Program-made: the position numbers and the translations under genes
Notes under the pieces: generated by a model
Told to the model about the DNA's origin: nothing
Seen by the model: the letters and a program-made list of their open reading frames with translations, nothing else
Database searches by the model: none
Shown: positions 51,146 to 62,799 of the stretch, piece after piece
How the letters are laid out: each line of letters opens with the position of its first letter
How positions within the stretch are numbered: the first letter of the stretch is position 1
NCBI GenBank assembly: GCA_013398275.1
Contig: VZSE01013631.1
Coordinates: forward strand, 1,965,394-2,029,393
Direction of reading: 5' to 3'
Length of the DNA: 64,000 bases
From: Promerops cafer
Taxonomy: Eukaryota > Chordata > Aves > Passeriformes > Nectariniidae

Positions 51146-54100
51146 ATCAGTATGACTGTACAGGTAGTATTTGTTGAATTTGGTTGGTGTAACTCTTTTG
51201 TGTTTTTTCCTGTTAAAATTGTTTATTCTGCTTTTTAAAATGATTTTCAACTTTAACTGCACCTGTTGTGCAGATTTAATATAATACAAAATTCTGACTA
51301 CATAGCAAACTAAGATTCATTTATGTCTTTTACATGCAGCTGCAGTGAAAAAGTAACGAAAATGACACTGATTAGTTGGGTATTTTAGATTAAACATCCT
51401 GCGCTAGGAGTAAATTCTGTTTGCCCTCCTACATTCCTGCACCTAAGTAAACCAACAAGCCAAATGGAAGAAGAAAAAACAGCATCTAAACCAAATACAC
51501 GCAGTAAGCAAATGGAAAATACACAAGTAAAAAAATGCAGTCATTAAAGGGCTCCTCTGTATAGTTAGTTTTGTGAAAAAATGAAATGATTCTATGGGTC
51601 AGAGTCTATAATATCAGAAGCTGAGCTTTCCTATTTTATCAGCCTCAAACTCCCTGTGTGTAGGATCTGTTGAAGTACACTATAGCTGACCTATTTAACA
51701 AGCAGTTTAGAAAAGTTTCATTGGTTCTTTCTCAAGAGTTGAATAATTTTTTTCATAGCAAATATCTAGCGATCAGTAGTTATGACAAAAAATATTTCAA
51801 AATAACCCTTTTAATAAGTTTTTTACTGCACAATTAGCATTATAATCCAGCTGACATTACTGCTAGAAATTCAGAGACGAGTTCTATACAATGATGTTTT
51901 AAGTAATAGGCTCTAGCATGAATGCTGTAATCGTTAATTACTACCCAAATCATGATACACAGCTGTGCATATGTTTTGCAAGGTACTAAAAATTAGATTT
52001 TGAGTATCCAGGAAATTAATTGGAAGTTAAGTGTTCTGGCCAATGATTTTATTGTAGAAACAATCTTCAAGGAAGAAAACTTTCGCTTGCCTTTGATGAG
52101 GTTTCATAGGACCCTTCACTGCTTATTTTGAATGGCTATGAATGGGACTGTTCATCAAGTAACATTTTTGAAAAATCATTGAATATTTCAAGATGTATCA
52201 GCTGTCTTGTTCAGAAGCATACTGTGAGATGTGCCGATAACTCCTGTATACAGCAGAAACAGCAAACCCATTCAATTGTATTTTTTTACAAATTATAATG
52301 TCTCAAATTAGAAGATATCTTTATCTACTAAACCAAGTCAACACAGACCCATTCTGGAAGCAGAAATTTGATCACTTCTAACTAAGAAGGGGCAATTTAT
52401 GCACCTTTGAAGAGCGATTAGTCACCAGAGCCACTGACACAGGTGGCGAGTGGCTGAAATTCAGCATTTTTCTCAAAGAAAGACGGTACACAGCAAAGTG
52501 GTGAGTTTGGCTCAGTCACTGCCTGTTACCATTTGGTGCTGTACAGCCCAGGCTGCTTCACTGCGATGGTCTCAGAGGGCTCTGCAGTCAGTTATTAATG
52601 TTTTAACATCGGGACAGATTTTTGCTACACTTGCATACAGCCTTAGATTTTAACGATTATTCAGCCTAAGGAGAGCTGTGAAGTTTGCCATACAGCAAGA
52701 AACTCAGCCTAGCAGGGAAGACCCCTCTGAGCCACTTCCTTTCTTCCCCTGATGCTGCATAATGGGTTTGTCCTCATAGAACAGTTGAAGAACTTGACAC
52801 ACAGGAATAATTTCATTGAATCAGACTTAGTTAAGTCTGTAAGTTTATAGAGTGCTAAGTACTTCACAGATCAGTAGCCAGACTGCAACAAATCCTGCAG
52901 ATGTGGTTCTTCAGGTGGGAAAGATCAGGTGTAGTTAAAATAGCTGTACTAGGCTACCTGTAAAACAGTTGAGGTGGGGATTACGCACCATCTGCAAATA
53001 GACAAAGAAGAAACTATAAATTGAAAAAAAAATCTATTATTGTGCACGTAGTTACAGTAGCAGTGACCCATATAGCTGAAGGGACAGGAAAGGAGGTAGC
53101 CAGAATACAACCCATGGATAGAAACACTTTTGCCTGTGCCAGTAGTCTCCGACCCAGATGGATTTGGTGTGCAGGCAAGAATGCTGAATTTCCTTCCTAA
53201 TGGAAAGAGCTGTTTGGCACTAGATACTCCTATGATTTATAGGATCAGGAAATTTTCCTAAAACTTGCAGACAGAACAGAAATGACATTGTGATAGCACT
53301 TTAATGACTAATGAAATGGTTCAAAGGGCTGGATGTATGCTTGAACTGAAAGCAATTGCTTGCTATCAGAAGTAACATTTACAGGCAGTACTTGCTTTAC
53401 TGCCATGTTAACAAAGTAGATTTAACTATTTCTTTTGGAATTCTGAACTCAGTTCATACTCCTTTCACTAGCACTACACCAATCTAAAATCACAATGAAA
53501 GTATATTCACACTCATTAAATTGATTATATTCACACATGATGCAACAAATGCTTTCCCATTAACTGGTAATGACTCAGATGAAACCCAAGCCTTCTGTGG
53601 ATAATGAGCAATAGTGGCATGCCATTTGTTTTGTGTTTCCACTATTTGGGATTCTGAAATGTGTATCTTCAAAATGCATCAAGACTTTCCAGTGCTAGGA
53701 AAAACATTACAAGTACTTGCAAGAATGTCTGAAGGAATTCTGTTTGAAACTAGGTAAGCAGTACAGTATGTGGCTATGTAAACTCATGGATTATTTGTAA
53801 TACTAATCCCAATGGAATAAAAAAAAGTGACCATTTCAAAAGTATTTTGTCATTTCTGCTCAGTTACAGCTTGACATAAGGACATTAAGGAACATTAAAG
53901 AGATTAAGTTGGTTTTCAGTGCTGTTTTGCTGCCTATTGCAATGTACTGTCTGGACTTGAACTCCTCTGAACAACGAGTCTGCTTTTGAGGGAGCCACTG
54001 CCCTACAATATCACATAAACTTTTTGACTCACAGTTACACCAAGGCTGTAATTCCATGCTATCCTGTTAGGATAGCATTAGCAAAGGCAGACAAGGAAAT

Positions 54101-55004
54101 GCCTTTCTGTTCTTTTTATTCTTTCCATCTATGACTTGTGCAAATTCAGGGGCTGTAGTGTAAATCAGGTTAGTGAAATGATTTTAGCTTAAAAATAATG
54201 TTTGCTGTAAAAATGAAGGGAAAGGATTTGAGAGGGAGCCTGGATCATTATAAACTGGATGATAAACTGAATAATTTCAATGGCTTCGTGACTGCCAGTA
54301 TAATAGAAGTGGTAAAATATTATGAAGTGGAATATCCTTAAACCAGCTCTGCTACTACAGACTGGATCTTGTGAAACTAGCACCATCTGAGATGCATGTA
54401 TTATCGAACCTGCTTGGACAGAATACAAAATAAATTCATTGTCTAGTGTACATATAAAAATCAGTCACCCATCTACGACCAAAACTCAGTTAAGGTTTGG
54501 ATTATTGATTTTTTTCAGTGGTGGGCTCTGTTAGAGGAAAGAAATACCAGCTATTATCAAAACCAAAGGATACAGTATTTACCACTGTTGTCTGGAAAGG
54601 GAGGTGACATTTCCTTATTCTTACTCTTATCGTTCTTGTACTGCATACTTCTTTTTCAAAATAGAGAATCACCACCAGAGTATGTTAGGGTTTGGCTGAA
54701 AGTCACTAAATTGCAGACTGCTGTGTTCCTTGGGGTGTTTTAAATTTTATTTATTTTTTAACTTTTCTAGACTTCGCATGAGAACTGAAAAAGACATCTC
54801 AAAATAGATGTCTAAAAAACCCCAAACCAACAAACCTTAAACCAATTTTCTCATTTTCACCTTAAAAATGTAAGAACTCTATGATATTTGTGAAATATTA
54901 TTTCTGGTATGTCTCATTTTAAAGAATTCAAACCCAAGAATGATGAGATATGTTTCCCTCTGAAAGTAATCCCTAGCATTTCTAACCAGTCGAGTCAACA
55001 AAGC
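51146..55004. other. Convergent intergenic spacer between SHISA3 and ATP8A1
   Basis: About 3.9 kb of AT-rich sequence with no supported exon, recognisable transposon or long simple repeat. It separates the two inferred 3' ends. If either gene uses a more distal poly(A) site, part of this stretch is UTR. Confidence 0.55.
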
Positions 55005-55024
55005 TTCTTAATTTAATGGCAAAG

Positions 55025-55030
55025 TTTATT
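55025..55030 (-). terminator. ATP8A1: Candidate distal polyadenylation signal of ATP8A1
   Basis: TTTATT on the + strand is AATAAA on the - strand, followed on that strand by a T/GT-containing stretch (through about 54985). It lies about 4.35 kb from the stop codon, in line with the long 3' UTR known for this gene. Other AATAAA copies exist closer to the stop. Confidence 0.4.
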
Positions 55031-55325
55031 TTTTAACAATTAAAAGACAAAACATTTAAAATTTGCAGTTCAAAACATGCACATTCACCAAATGCCAAAT
55101 GACATTTAACACTGCATAGAACTGAATGTGTTACTAAAAGAACTATTTAAAAAACACAGTGCATTTAACATCCAGTTAAAACTAAACCTGAGAAACTACC
55201 ATAAACACCGAGTCAAAAAATCTTCATTCATGCAGCTTCATAATTTCCACAACAGTTTCAGCAGTAATGGCTTAGTGGAGCTGTAAAACCTCACTTTATC
55301 TTGAATGCAAATTTTGCTTCAGACT

Positions 55326-55354
55326 GACCGCTTTCTGCAGGTCAGAAAGCGGTC
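55326..55354 (-). other. Perfect 12-bp stem-loop in ATP8A1 3' UTR
   Basis: GACCGCTTTCTG (55326-55337) and CAGAAAGCGGTC (55343-55354) are exact reverse complements around a 5-nt loop. In the ATP8A1 transcript the loop reads ACCUG. The stem contains two CG steps in an otherwise AT-rich UTR. Pairing stops abruptly at both outer ends, so it is too short for a typical microRNA precursor. Confidence 0.8.
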
Positions 55355-56348
55355 TACATATCAAACACTGAAAATCATAATGAAAAATTATGTTGAAGTA
55401 GAAAAACAATATTAATAATGCATTTATGGCTTCTATGCTACATTAAGGAAACACCATAAAATATGACTTTAAAAAAAACCAACTTGTGCCGGTCACAGCT
55501 TTGCAATTACAAATCACACTCTACATGGAAATACTTTTATTTCAGTATCAACCCTCAAAAGTGCCCAGCTTTGCACATCATTGCTAAGATGAGTAGTCCT
55601 TATACTCACAAGCAGTCCAGCTGAACCCTACATGAGTAGTGGTTTGCATAAGCAGGAACCAGGTTTGGAATGCTAAAATATTCCTTTGTTTAATAAAGAT
55701 CTATTGGTTAACAGCGAGGAAAATGGGGGAGCGAGGGCAGAGAGGGGGAAGGAGAAACTCATTTGCTGAGTTTTGTAACCAGTGAAAACATCCAGTACCA
55801 AGGAAGCTGAACTGACAAACTCATTTGCTTACACAGCACTAGCTTCTCAATATATTATGAGCAGACTTTTAACGAAGGCATTAAAAAACAGGGATCAACA
55901 ACCACCATGCATCGCCTCAGAACACTTAGAAATAGTGCCTCATGCAGACAGAATGATAAATTCATCAGAACTACAACTGCTTTTACACAATACACAAGAA
56001 AAAAAGGGAAAAAAACCTTTTCTCCTTAAATTTAACACATATTCCAAATTACTCATCATTCAAGATGGGTTCAAAAGTCATGATAAACATCTTAAGACAC
56101 TTAATGCTCATCTTTGTAACAAGGTGAATTTTATGGATGCATGTGGACATATAGGAATCTTCAGCTATCTCTTAATGTTTCAAAATATTTTATTTATCAT
56201 TTTATACAAATAGAATGATGACTAAGTATAAATCTGTTGAAACTGCTTTGCAAAAATATGTGTAAAATTAGGAAATGGCAAGAAAAATTCCAGATACAAA
56301 TTGTCAATAGGTTTGTTAAAATTTGTTTCCAGTTACTCTTTTGAATAA

Positions 56349-56376
56349 TTTATATATATATATGTATGTATATATT
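56349..56376. repeat. TA/TATG microsatellite
   Basis: A short alternating TA tract with TATG interruptions, inside the inferred ATP8A1 3' UTR. Confidence 0.8.
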
Positions 56377-59300
56377 TAAAAATAATCAAGCAAAAGTATT
56401 TATATAAGATACCCGATTTTTTAGTGGCATAGGTTCATCTTTTAGATGGAAATTTTTAATATTAAATTGCAGTGCATATGAAACAGATGGAAAAGTCCAC
56501 GTGAACTCTCTATTTAATACACTTTTGAATTTTTGAACAGTAAGAACAGAGGCATTGCTATGAGCATTTCTGCCTCAACCATTTTTTTTTCCTTTAAACA
56601 AACATCAGCAGAATCCCCTTATTTTAACAAAGATATGACATACTAACAGGATGGAAATAGATTATATTACTGTGTACTTAACATCAAAATAAAGTGCATA
56701 TTGTATAATTGGCCTGATTTAAAAATGGGCACACACAGATAATATTATATTTTAAAATGGAATTGCATGGGCAAGCAAAACCCACCGTTTTTGCCACATT
56801 TGTCTTTTTTGCTATTTTTAAGAAGTAGTATCTTTCAACCACTAATTATCAGAAAAAGTACAGAGACAGGAGAAAAAAATCATCAAAAGTAGTAAAAAAA
56901 TGCACTTTGCAAAATACTACTTCAAATTCTGAAAAGATGTAAGCATGAAATGCTGTGATAAGATTATCTTACAAACCGTTAAATTAGTCTAAAGTTAGGA
57001 TCTTAGTTTCAGTCATTTTCTTCCTTTTTAAGGTAGTTAATTTGGGGTGTACTGTGTGTTGCTTTCTTCAAACTGTATTACAATGGTAAGACAGAATTTT
57101 ATTTCATAGGAAGAATAAGAGATCATGTAAATATCTCACTGTATATATTTCACAATGTATTCTAATCTGTATCTGCATAATTAGCAATTCAACCAATCAG
57201 AACAGAAAAAAAAATTGCCCATGAAGAGAGTACGTACAGATTAATTTTACATGAGTTAAGTACACTGAAAGATTATAAAGGAGCAACAGCGTCATGGTTA
57301 ATTTCAGAAATGTTTTGAAGTTGGTCATTGTCCCTTGGATGACAGAAAATAGGGATGCCCATTTTAGGAAAGGGGCCTGCCCCCAAATTTTTTCTTGCCT
57401 TAGGTCAAGTGATTTGGCCCTCCCATATTGATCCATCTATTTATCTATGCCTGCAATGGCTTTTCTGAAGGCAGTTCTTGTCTGCATGACTGACTGGCAG
57501 AGCTGCTCCTAGTGGGATACGTTCCCTCTGTCCCTGTGCCTGCCGTTTAAAGATCACTCCGGGCAAGTGAGAGGAAGACAGTGCTTAACACACGTGTGAA
57601 ATGCAGACTGCCTTCCCAAACATGTACTTTCATACAGTGCCTCTTGCTGGGCTTTCGCTGTGTATTTTTAAGTTTCTCTTCGAATGGAGAATAAGGAGCT
57701 TGGATAGTGAGATTAATTACATGTTAAGCATTTAGCTAGATGAAAGGCAAGGAGGTAAAGTCACCTTTAGTAAGTATATGACAAATGAAGGAGGGCAGAG
57801 AAAAGATGGGACTGGATGACTTATTATGATTTGGAGAGCAAAGAGGAAATACTTAATTTAACAGATCACTGGGGATATCATTGTTCTGCTTTTCCATCTG
57901 GTTGATCTCCATTGAAAGGAAAAAAGAGATAATTCTTATATAATGCACAAAAATTTACTTAACAATAAAACCAACTGCTACTATAGAAAATTGTATTTTT
58001 AATGTAATTATGGTGGCTTTCAAACCCAGAATTAAACATGGACTAAAGAGTTGGAAGAATTAACTAAATTTTAAAGTTCAAGTAGCTTTTCTTAGTTTGA
58101 AACCTGCTGGTTGTTGGATGGTTAGTTGAGAAATACCAAGTATAACTACTTAAAGAATGTATCACAATGTTCTCATTTAACACCGCCCTCTTTTTTTTCC
58201 CCTCATACCAGGTGTGTATCTTTTTCTGCAGTCACTTCCTCTCCATTTTAATTAAAGGTGAGAGTATATAAGTATTCTGCATGACCAAGAAGTTGTAAAG
58301 AGACTGCTGCAATGTATTTCACACCTTTATAGAAGTGATTTTAGTGCAAATAAACCAGTACATACCACAGACTAGCGAAGGGCATGCTTTGCTCTGTATT
58401 TCAATGTATGCATTTCAAATAATCTTAGTATAAAAATGTTGAAAATTTGATTAATTTTAAAAAATAAGTTTAAACAAACTTTCTTTTGAACCTCCAGTAT
58501 AAGCAGATACAACTAAGCATCACAAAAATAATTAAGTTTGCTAAAGGGAAGTAAGGCAGAGCAATTCTTAAAAATTGAATAAAGTATTATGTGTACTCCA
58601 TTATACAAGTTGGCAGCCATATTCAACATATGCAATACTAAATGAAAATAAGGGGAAAGCTTGTATAAGGCCAAAGGTGCAGAGACTTGCAGGTTTGAAA
58701 GCAAATGCCAAAAAGGCCATTCAAATTAGACTCACTGTACTTCCTCCTCAAGTGTGGAGACTCAAGCATGCAGTTCTGAGATCAGGACTGGAGATAGTTT
58801 CCTTTCAAACTGTTTCTAACAGAAAACATTTATGGAACTTCTTTGGCAAATGTTTTTAGGTTAGTTTGACACAAACATCAATGAGCATCTTGACTCAAAA
58901 TCTTTCTTAAAGAAGGTGAATTAACACCATTAAGATACTGGGTTTTTTAAGCACTTGTTGAAATCAAAGGCTTGTTATCAACTGCATTTAAATATATTAA
59001 CACTTAAAAACCTTTACAGATGCTAGTTGATCTGTCAATATAAAGTATGTTTAGCAATCTGACCACTGCCCTTCTAGTATATGACCAGTATCGATCCAAT
59101 TCATTGTAAAATAAGCAAGCTGGCAAGATACAAGGTAAATTCCAATCTTTTTACAAAGGCTAAGCAAATACTTATTAAAAATTGAGAGATGGTGTGTTAC
59201 AGTATATTTGCACAGTGCTTATGTCTACTGAATACACAAATCCAAACTTTATGGAACAAGACTATCATAGATCTTTCAATGTCTGATAACTGGACCATGG

Positions 59301-59377
59301 TCGCAGCTCCCAGCAAAGATCTAGTAGCCTGTGTTGCAAAAGTAACAACTAAGGCCTAAATCTCCAGCTGTGTTCCT

Positions 59378-59475
59378 TCACCATTCCTCAGGCCTTTGCT
59401 TTGTGGTATCGTAAGCTCTTATTACTTCAGACTGGGAAACAATTCCATTTTCATCTTGAGAGAAGGCATAGCCAT
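59378..59475 (-). CDS. ATP8A1: ATP8A1, last coding exon
   Basis: C-terminal end of the P4-ATPase flippase ATP8A1, which moves phosphatidylserine (and phosphatidylethanolamine) to the cytosolic leaflet of Golgi, endosomal and plasma membranes. It needs a CDC50-type partner. On the - strand, an acceptor (tttatatctgcag) precedes two bases that complete a histidine codon begun in the previous exon. The exon then reads GYAFSQDENGIVSQSEV, IRAYDTTKQRPEEW and TGA at 59380-59378. GYAFS (59473-59459) is the conserved autoinhibitory motif of the ATP8A1/ATP8A2 C-terminal tail. The 31 complete codons are intact and near-identical to the mammalian tail as I remember it. The rest of the protein, including all transmembrane and catalytic segments, lies to the right beyond this window. 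Confidence 0.97.
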
Positions 59476-59814
59476 CTGCAGATATAAAGCAAAACAGAAA
59501 CAAATTAAGTTTTCATTGGTTTTATTTTTTTAAAGCTTTAATAAAAGCAACTTAACGAAGGTGAATAGAGGGGAATAAATCTCTCTTCAACAGTTAGTAA
59601 AATCCTGTGCCATTTCTTACAGAATTTTGCAATTATAAAATAGCAGAAAGAACTCTGTGCAGTATCTTAGGTGTGAAGGGCAACTTAACCACAAGCAAAG
59701 AACATGGTCTAATGGGTTTAGGATAGTGCACTTTTACTATAAATAAATGCAGTGAAAAGCAGAATTTTACTGCTGTGTTATTAATGGTATTAATTTTTGT
59801 CAATGAACACTTAC
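59476..59814 (-). other. ATP8A1: ATP8A1 last intron
   Basis: A 339-bp intron between the two identified exons. The donor on the - strand is GTAAGT, read from 59814 leftward, and the acceptor AG is at 59477-59476. The exons flanking it join in phase 1 (C|AT, His). No repeat or RNA gene was seen inside. Confidence 0.93.
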
Positions 59815-59906
59815 GAAGCAAGTTTTGTTGCAAAGAGTCAGAGCGATACAAGTTCACATGGTTCTTCTTAAAAACATTCTTCAGTAGTTGGGCTCTTTCA
59901 GTTAAG
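59815..59906 (-). CDS. ATP8A1: ATP8A1, penultimate coding exon
   Basis: This 92-bp exon on the - strand follows a pyrimidine-rich acceptor (tgctttctctccag). After one base completing a split codon it reads LTERAQLLKNVFKKN, HVNLYRSDSLQQNLL, then C, the first base of the histidine codon finished in the last exon. This matches the cytosolic C-terminal tail of ATP8A1 just before the GYAFS autoinhibitory motif. The donor GTAAGT begins at 59814. Thirty complete codons are intact. The preceding exon, expected to encode the stretch just after the last transmembrane helix, is not found between here and 64000, so the next intron exceeds 4 kb. Confidence 0.96.
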
Positions 59907-62298
59907 CTGGAGAGAAAGCAGACACGAGAAAAATATTTACTTACTAATTACCCTATCCCTTTGACTCTGCTCAATGGGAATTAATTGTGAAATGAGAAGT
60001 GTCCACCCTCCTTTTTCTTTTTAAATTGTGCCTGATGAATTATTAAGGTGATGATTAAAAGCTTGCGTGAGGACAGATTATTAAGTTCTGACCCCTGATA
60101 ATGATTTTATTTGTCACAGTGCTGGCAGAAAAACTGTTTGAAACACTGCTGTGTGCTGACAACACAAATAAATGAATAGTATTGTGAACCTTTGAGTGTG
60201 ACTCCTTTAGAAACACACAATGTAAAGGGAAGGTACTGTCTTCCTTGATGTAGCACAGCTTTAATAGTGCCAGGCTTTTTTATCTTACATAGAAAGTGTT
60301 CCCAGCCTCTATTGACACAGTACCCCAAAGGGATGGGAAATGAGTGGAGGGAAAGCCATGTTCATGGTCATCAGCTGTGTGTACAGAAACATTATTTCCA
60401 TGCAAAGTGTTCTAGAAAGGAGCATTCCCCAGGAAACTCTAGAAAGTGTTTTTCTGGAGATCATACCCAAATAAAAGACTACTATTGCTGCTGAGGTTGG
60501 CCACTTCAGCCCATCTCCTTCCTTCCTAGCACTACTGAGTTTGTTGTGTTGTATGCTCATTGTACTTTAGTGTGACCCAAGGTACTCCCCATTTCAGCCC
60601 AAGTGGAAAACAGGAGCATTAAACATTTTTAAAATTGGGACTCAAGTGTCAGCCAAATGCTGCAAACTGTAGTGAAAGGAGTAGCAAAGATATTGGGTTT
60701 CCTTTCAGTCTTTCTTACACTAAAGTTCTCTCTAATAGGAACATATGTTACTGAATAAATACCAGGTAGATGAGCCATAGCTCAGAAAAATTGCAATATC
60801 TGACAGTTTTAATAGCATATTAAATATGTGCAAGGAACTATATTAAAAAACCCAAACAAATTCTTCAGTGTCCTCTTCATTTGATATTCACTGTGAATTA
60901 CAGCCTGTGTTTCAAGAAATACCAACCTATCACTTAAAGATCTCTAATGCTGAAAAATCCAGCCCCCTCTCAATGTAAACTGGTCTAAAAATTAGTTCAA
61001 TTAGAAAAGAGATGTATCTTATGTTTAATCTGAGTATACAGTGATTTCATACTGCTACAGTTTTGCTAGATTAGCAAAGTTGTCTCTTGTGCAATGATGA
61101 AGTAAGAAGAACAGATTTCACACACCTTATGTCACCAGGTTTTGATTACTCAAATTACTTTTTAATATTATTGTCAATGAGCTCAACAGACTTACCTTCC
61201 CACACTATCAACCAGACTAAGTGGTGCAAGGAAGGGAACTAGACTGCTTTCCTTACTAGATTACCATTTAAGCCATTAAATTAGAAATGTTCATTCTTTC
61301 TTAAGTGACTATATACTTATATATGAAGCTGAACCACTGTTTAAGCTGGGGAGAGACTAATGGTTTATCTCATCTTTCTGTTCCCCTCTAGTGTGGTGGT
61401 TAAAGCATATGGTGAAAGCTTGGCTTTTCTAGGTTGGAAAAGGAAAAGAAACCTACTATTTCCACACCCATAGAGGAATGCTAACTGGAAAATCTACAGG
61501 GTTAGGTGACAGGCAGGGTAAACTGCTTCTGTGGCCATGTTTTGAATGAAAAGATGGAATGAGAATTCCTTGTAAGGAAAATAATTGGGTACCAATTCCA
61601 GGAAGGTAGTTGGCATCTGCTGACTGAATCAAGAATGGAGAGGCTGAAGTACTGAGACACATCTTACTCTCAGTGCTTTCCTAAGCTAACTCTCTGGGGA
61701 TTTTTTTTCATCCTGCTTGCTCCTCTACTCTGTGTAGGAGCCTTCTTTTTTAGTTCAGAGCTGTAAACTGTTTAAGTGTCAACATTAAAAATAAATTAGG
61801 GACTGAAATCTAAACCGTAAGAATACAGAGAATGAAGAAATAAATCAGTATCTTCATGTAAAATTGGAGGCCAAGGAGGTGGAAGACCATGTGTACACTT
61901 AGATACAGTTATCAGCTGCATCTCCTTTGCAATACATCTGTGAAAGCCTTATTAGTGTGAGTTGAAATCAGAAAATTTCTATGAAATGTTTGACAGGTGT
62001 TACTTTATAATAAGAAATATTTTATTTAAAACATTAGCACGCCTATTATATCATTCTTGGTACCATCATTCCTTGCTTGTGTTCCTGAATGGAATGTTCA
62101 GATTGAATCACAGAATCACTAGGCNATACATCTGTGAAATCCTTGTTAATGTGAGTTGAAATCAGAAAATTTCTATGAAATGTTTGACAGGTGTTACTTT
62201 ATAATAAATATTTTATTTAAAACATTAGCATGCCTATTATATCATTCTTGGTACCATCATTCCTTGCTTGTGTTCCTGAATGGAATGTTCAGATTGAA
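59907..62298 (-). other. ATP8A1: ATP8A1 intron, part before the CR1 insertion
   Basis: Intronic, AT-rich, with no exon recognised. It includes the duplicated segment around the single N at 62125. No RNA gene was seen. Confidence 0.75.
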
Positions 62299-62314
62299 TC
62301 ACAGAATCACTAGG
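61932..62314. repeat. Direct duplication of about 190 bp around a single N
   Basis: The left copy (61932-62123) and right copy (62126-62314) align end to end with about four substitutions and one 3-bp indel. Only one unmatched base and a single N (62125) lie between them. Both copies end in the same CR1 3' terminus (tcacagaatcactagg), but only the right copy continues into the CR1. This looks like two alleles placed side by side at a scaffold join, not a true tandem repeat. Confidence 0.9.
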
Positions 62315-62398
62315 TTGGAATAGACCTTCAAGATCATCGAGTCCAACCCAGCCCTAACACCTCAACTAAACCATGGCACTGAGTGCCACATTCAGTCT

Positions 62399-62710
62399 TT
62401 ATTTAAAGACATCCAGGGATGGTGACTCCACCACCTCCCCAGGCAGACCATTCCAGTGCTTTATCACTCTTTCAGTAAAAAACTTTTTCCTAACTCCCAA
62501 CCTATATTTCCCTTGGTGCAGCTTAAGACTGTGTCCTCTCATTCTGTCAGTTGCTGCCTGGAGAAAGAGACCAACCCCCACCTGACTACACCCACCTCTC
62601 AGGAAGTTGTAGAGAGTGATAAGGTCACCTCTGAGTCTCCTTTTCTCCAGGCTAAACACCCCCAGCTCCCTCAGTCGTTCCTCACAGGTCCTGTGTTCCC
62701 AACCCCTCAC
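62399..62710 (-). pseudogene. CR1 ORF2 C-terminal fragment
   Basis: An open - strand frame reads EERLRELGVFSLEKRRLRGD, then LITLYNFLRGG, and VIKHWNGLPGEVVESPSLDV near its end. This is the well-known C-terminal region of the CR1 ORF2 polyprotein (endonuclease plus reverse transcriptase). It stops at a TAA (+ strand 62399-62401), a little before the usual CR1 C-terminus. It is probably inactive, though the gap to the right prevents judging the frame across the whole ORF. Confidence 0.85.
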
Positions 62711-62799
62711 CAGCCTCGTTTCCTCCTCTGGACGTGCTCAAGCGTCTCAACGTCCTTCCCAAACTGAGGGGCCCAGAACTGGACACAGCACTCAAGGTG

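Larger units (their letters stand above)
55005..59377 (-). other. ATP8A1: ATP8A1 3' UTR (inferred extent, about 4.4 kb)
   Basis: It starts directly after the ATP8A1 stop codon and extends leftward. Vertebrate ATP8A1 mRNAs are known for a 3' UTR of several kilobases, and no transposon interrupts this stretch. On the - strand there are several AATAAA or variant hexamers. The most distal convincing one is at 55025-55030. Features inside are a perfect 12-bp hairpin at 55326-55354 and a TA-rich tract at 56349-56376. The extent is inference and shorter isoforms are likely. Confidence 0.55.

Noticed and set aside
55782..56213. 143-codon + strand frame with a hydrophobic C-terminus
   Set aside because: It lies antisense inside the inferred ATP8A1 3' UTR and has no family similarity. 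Its start is a true ATG, but there is no splice or promoter context.
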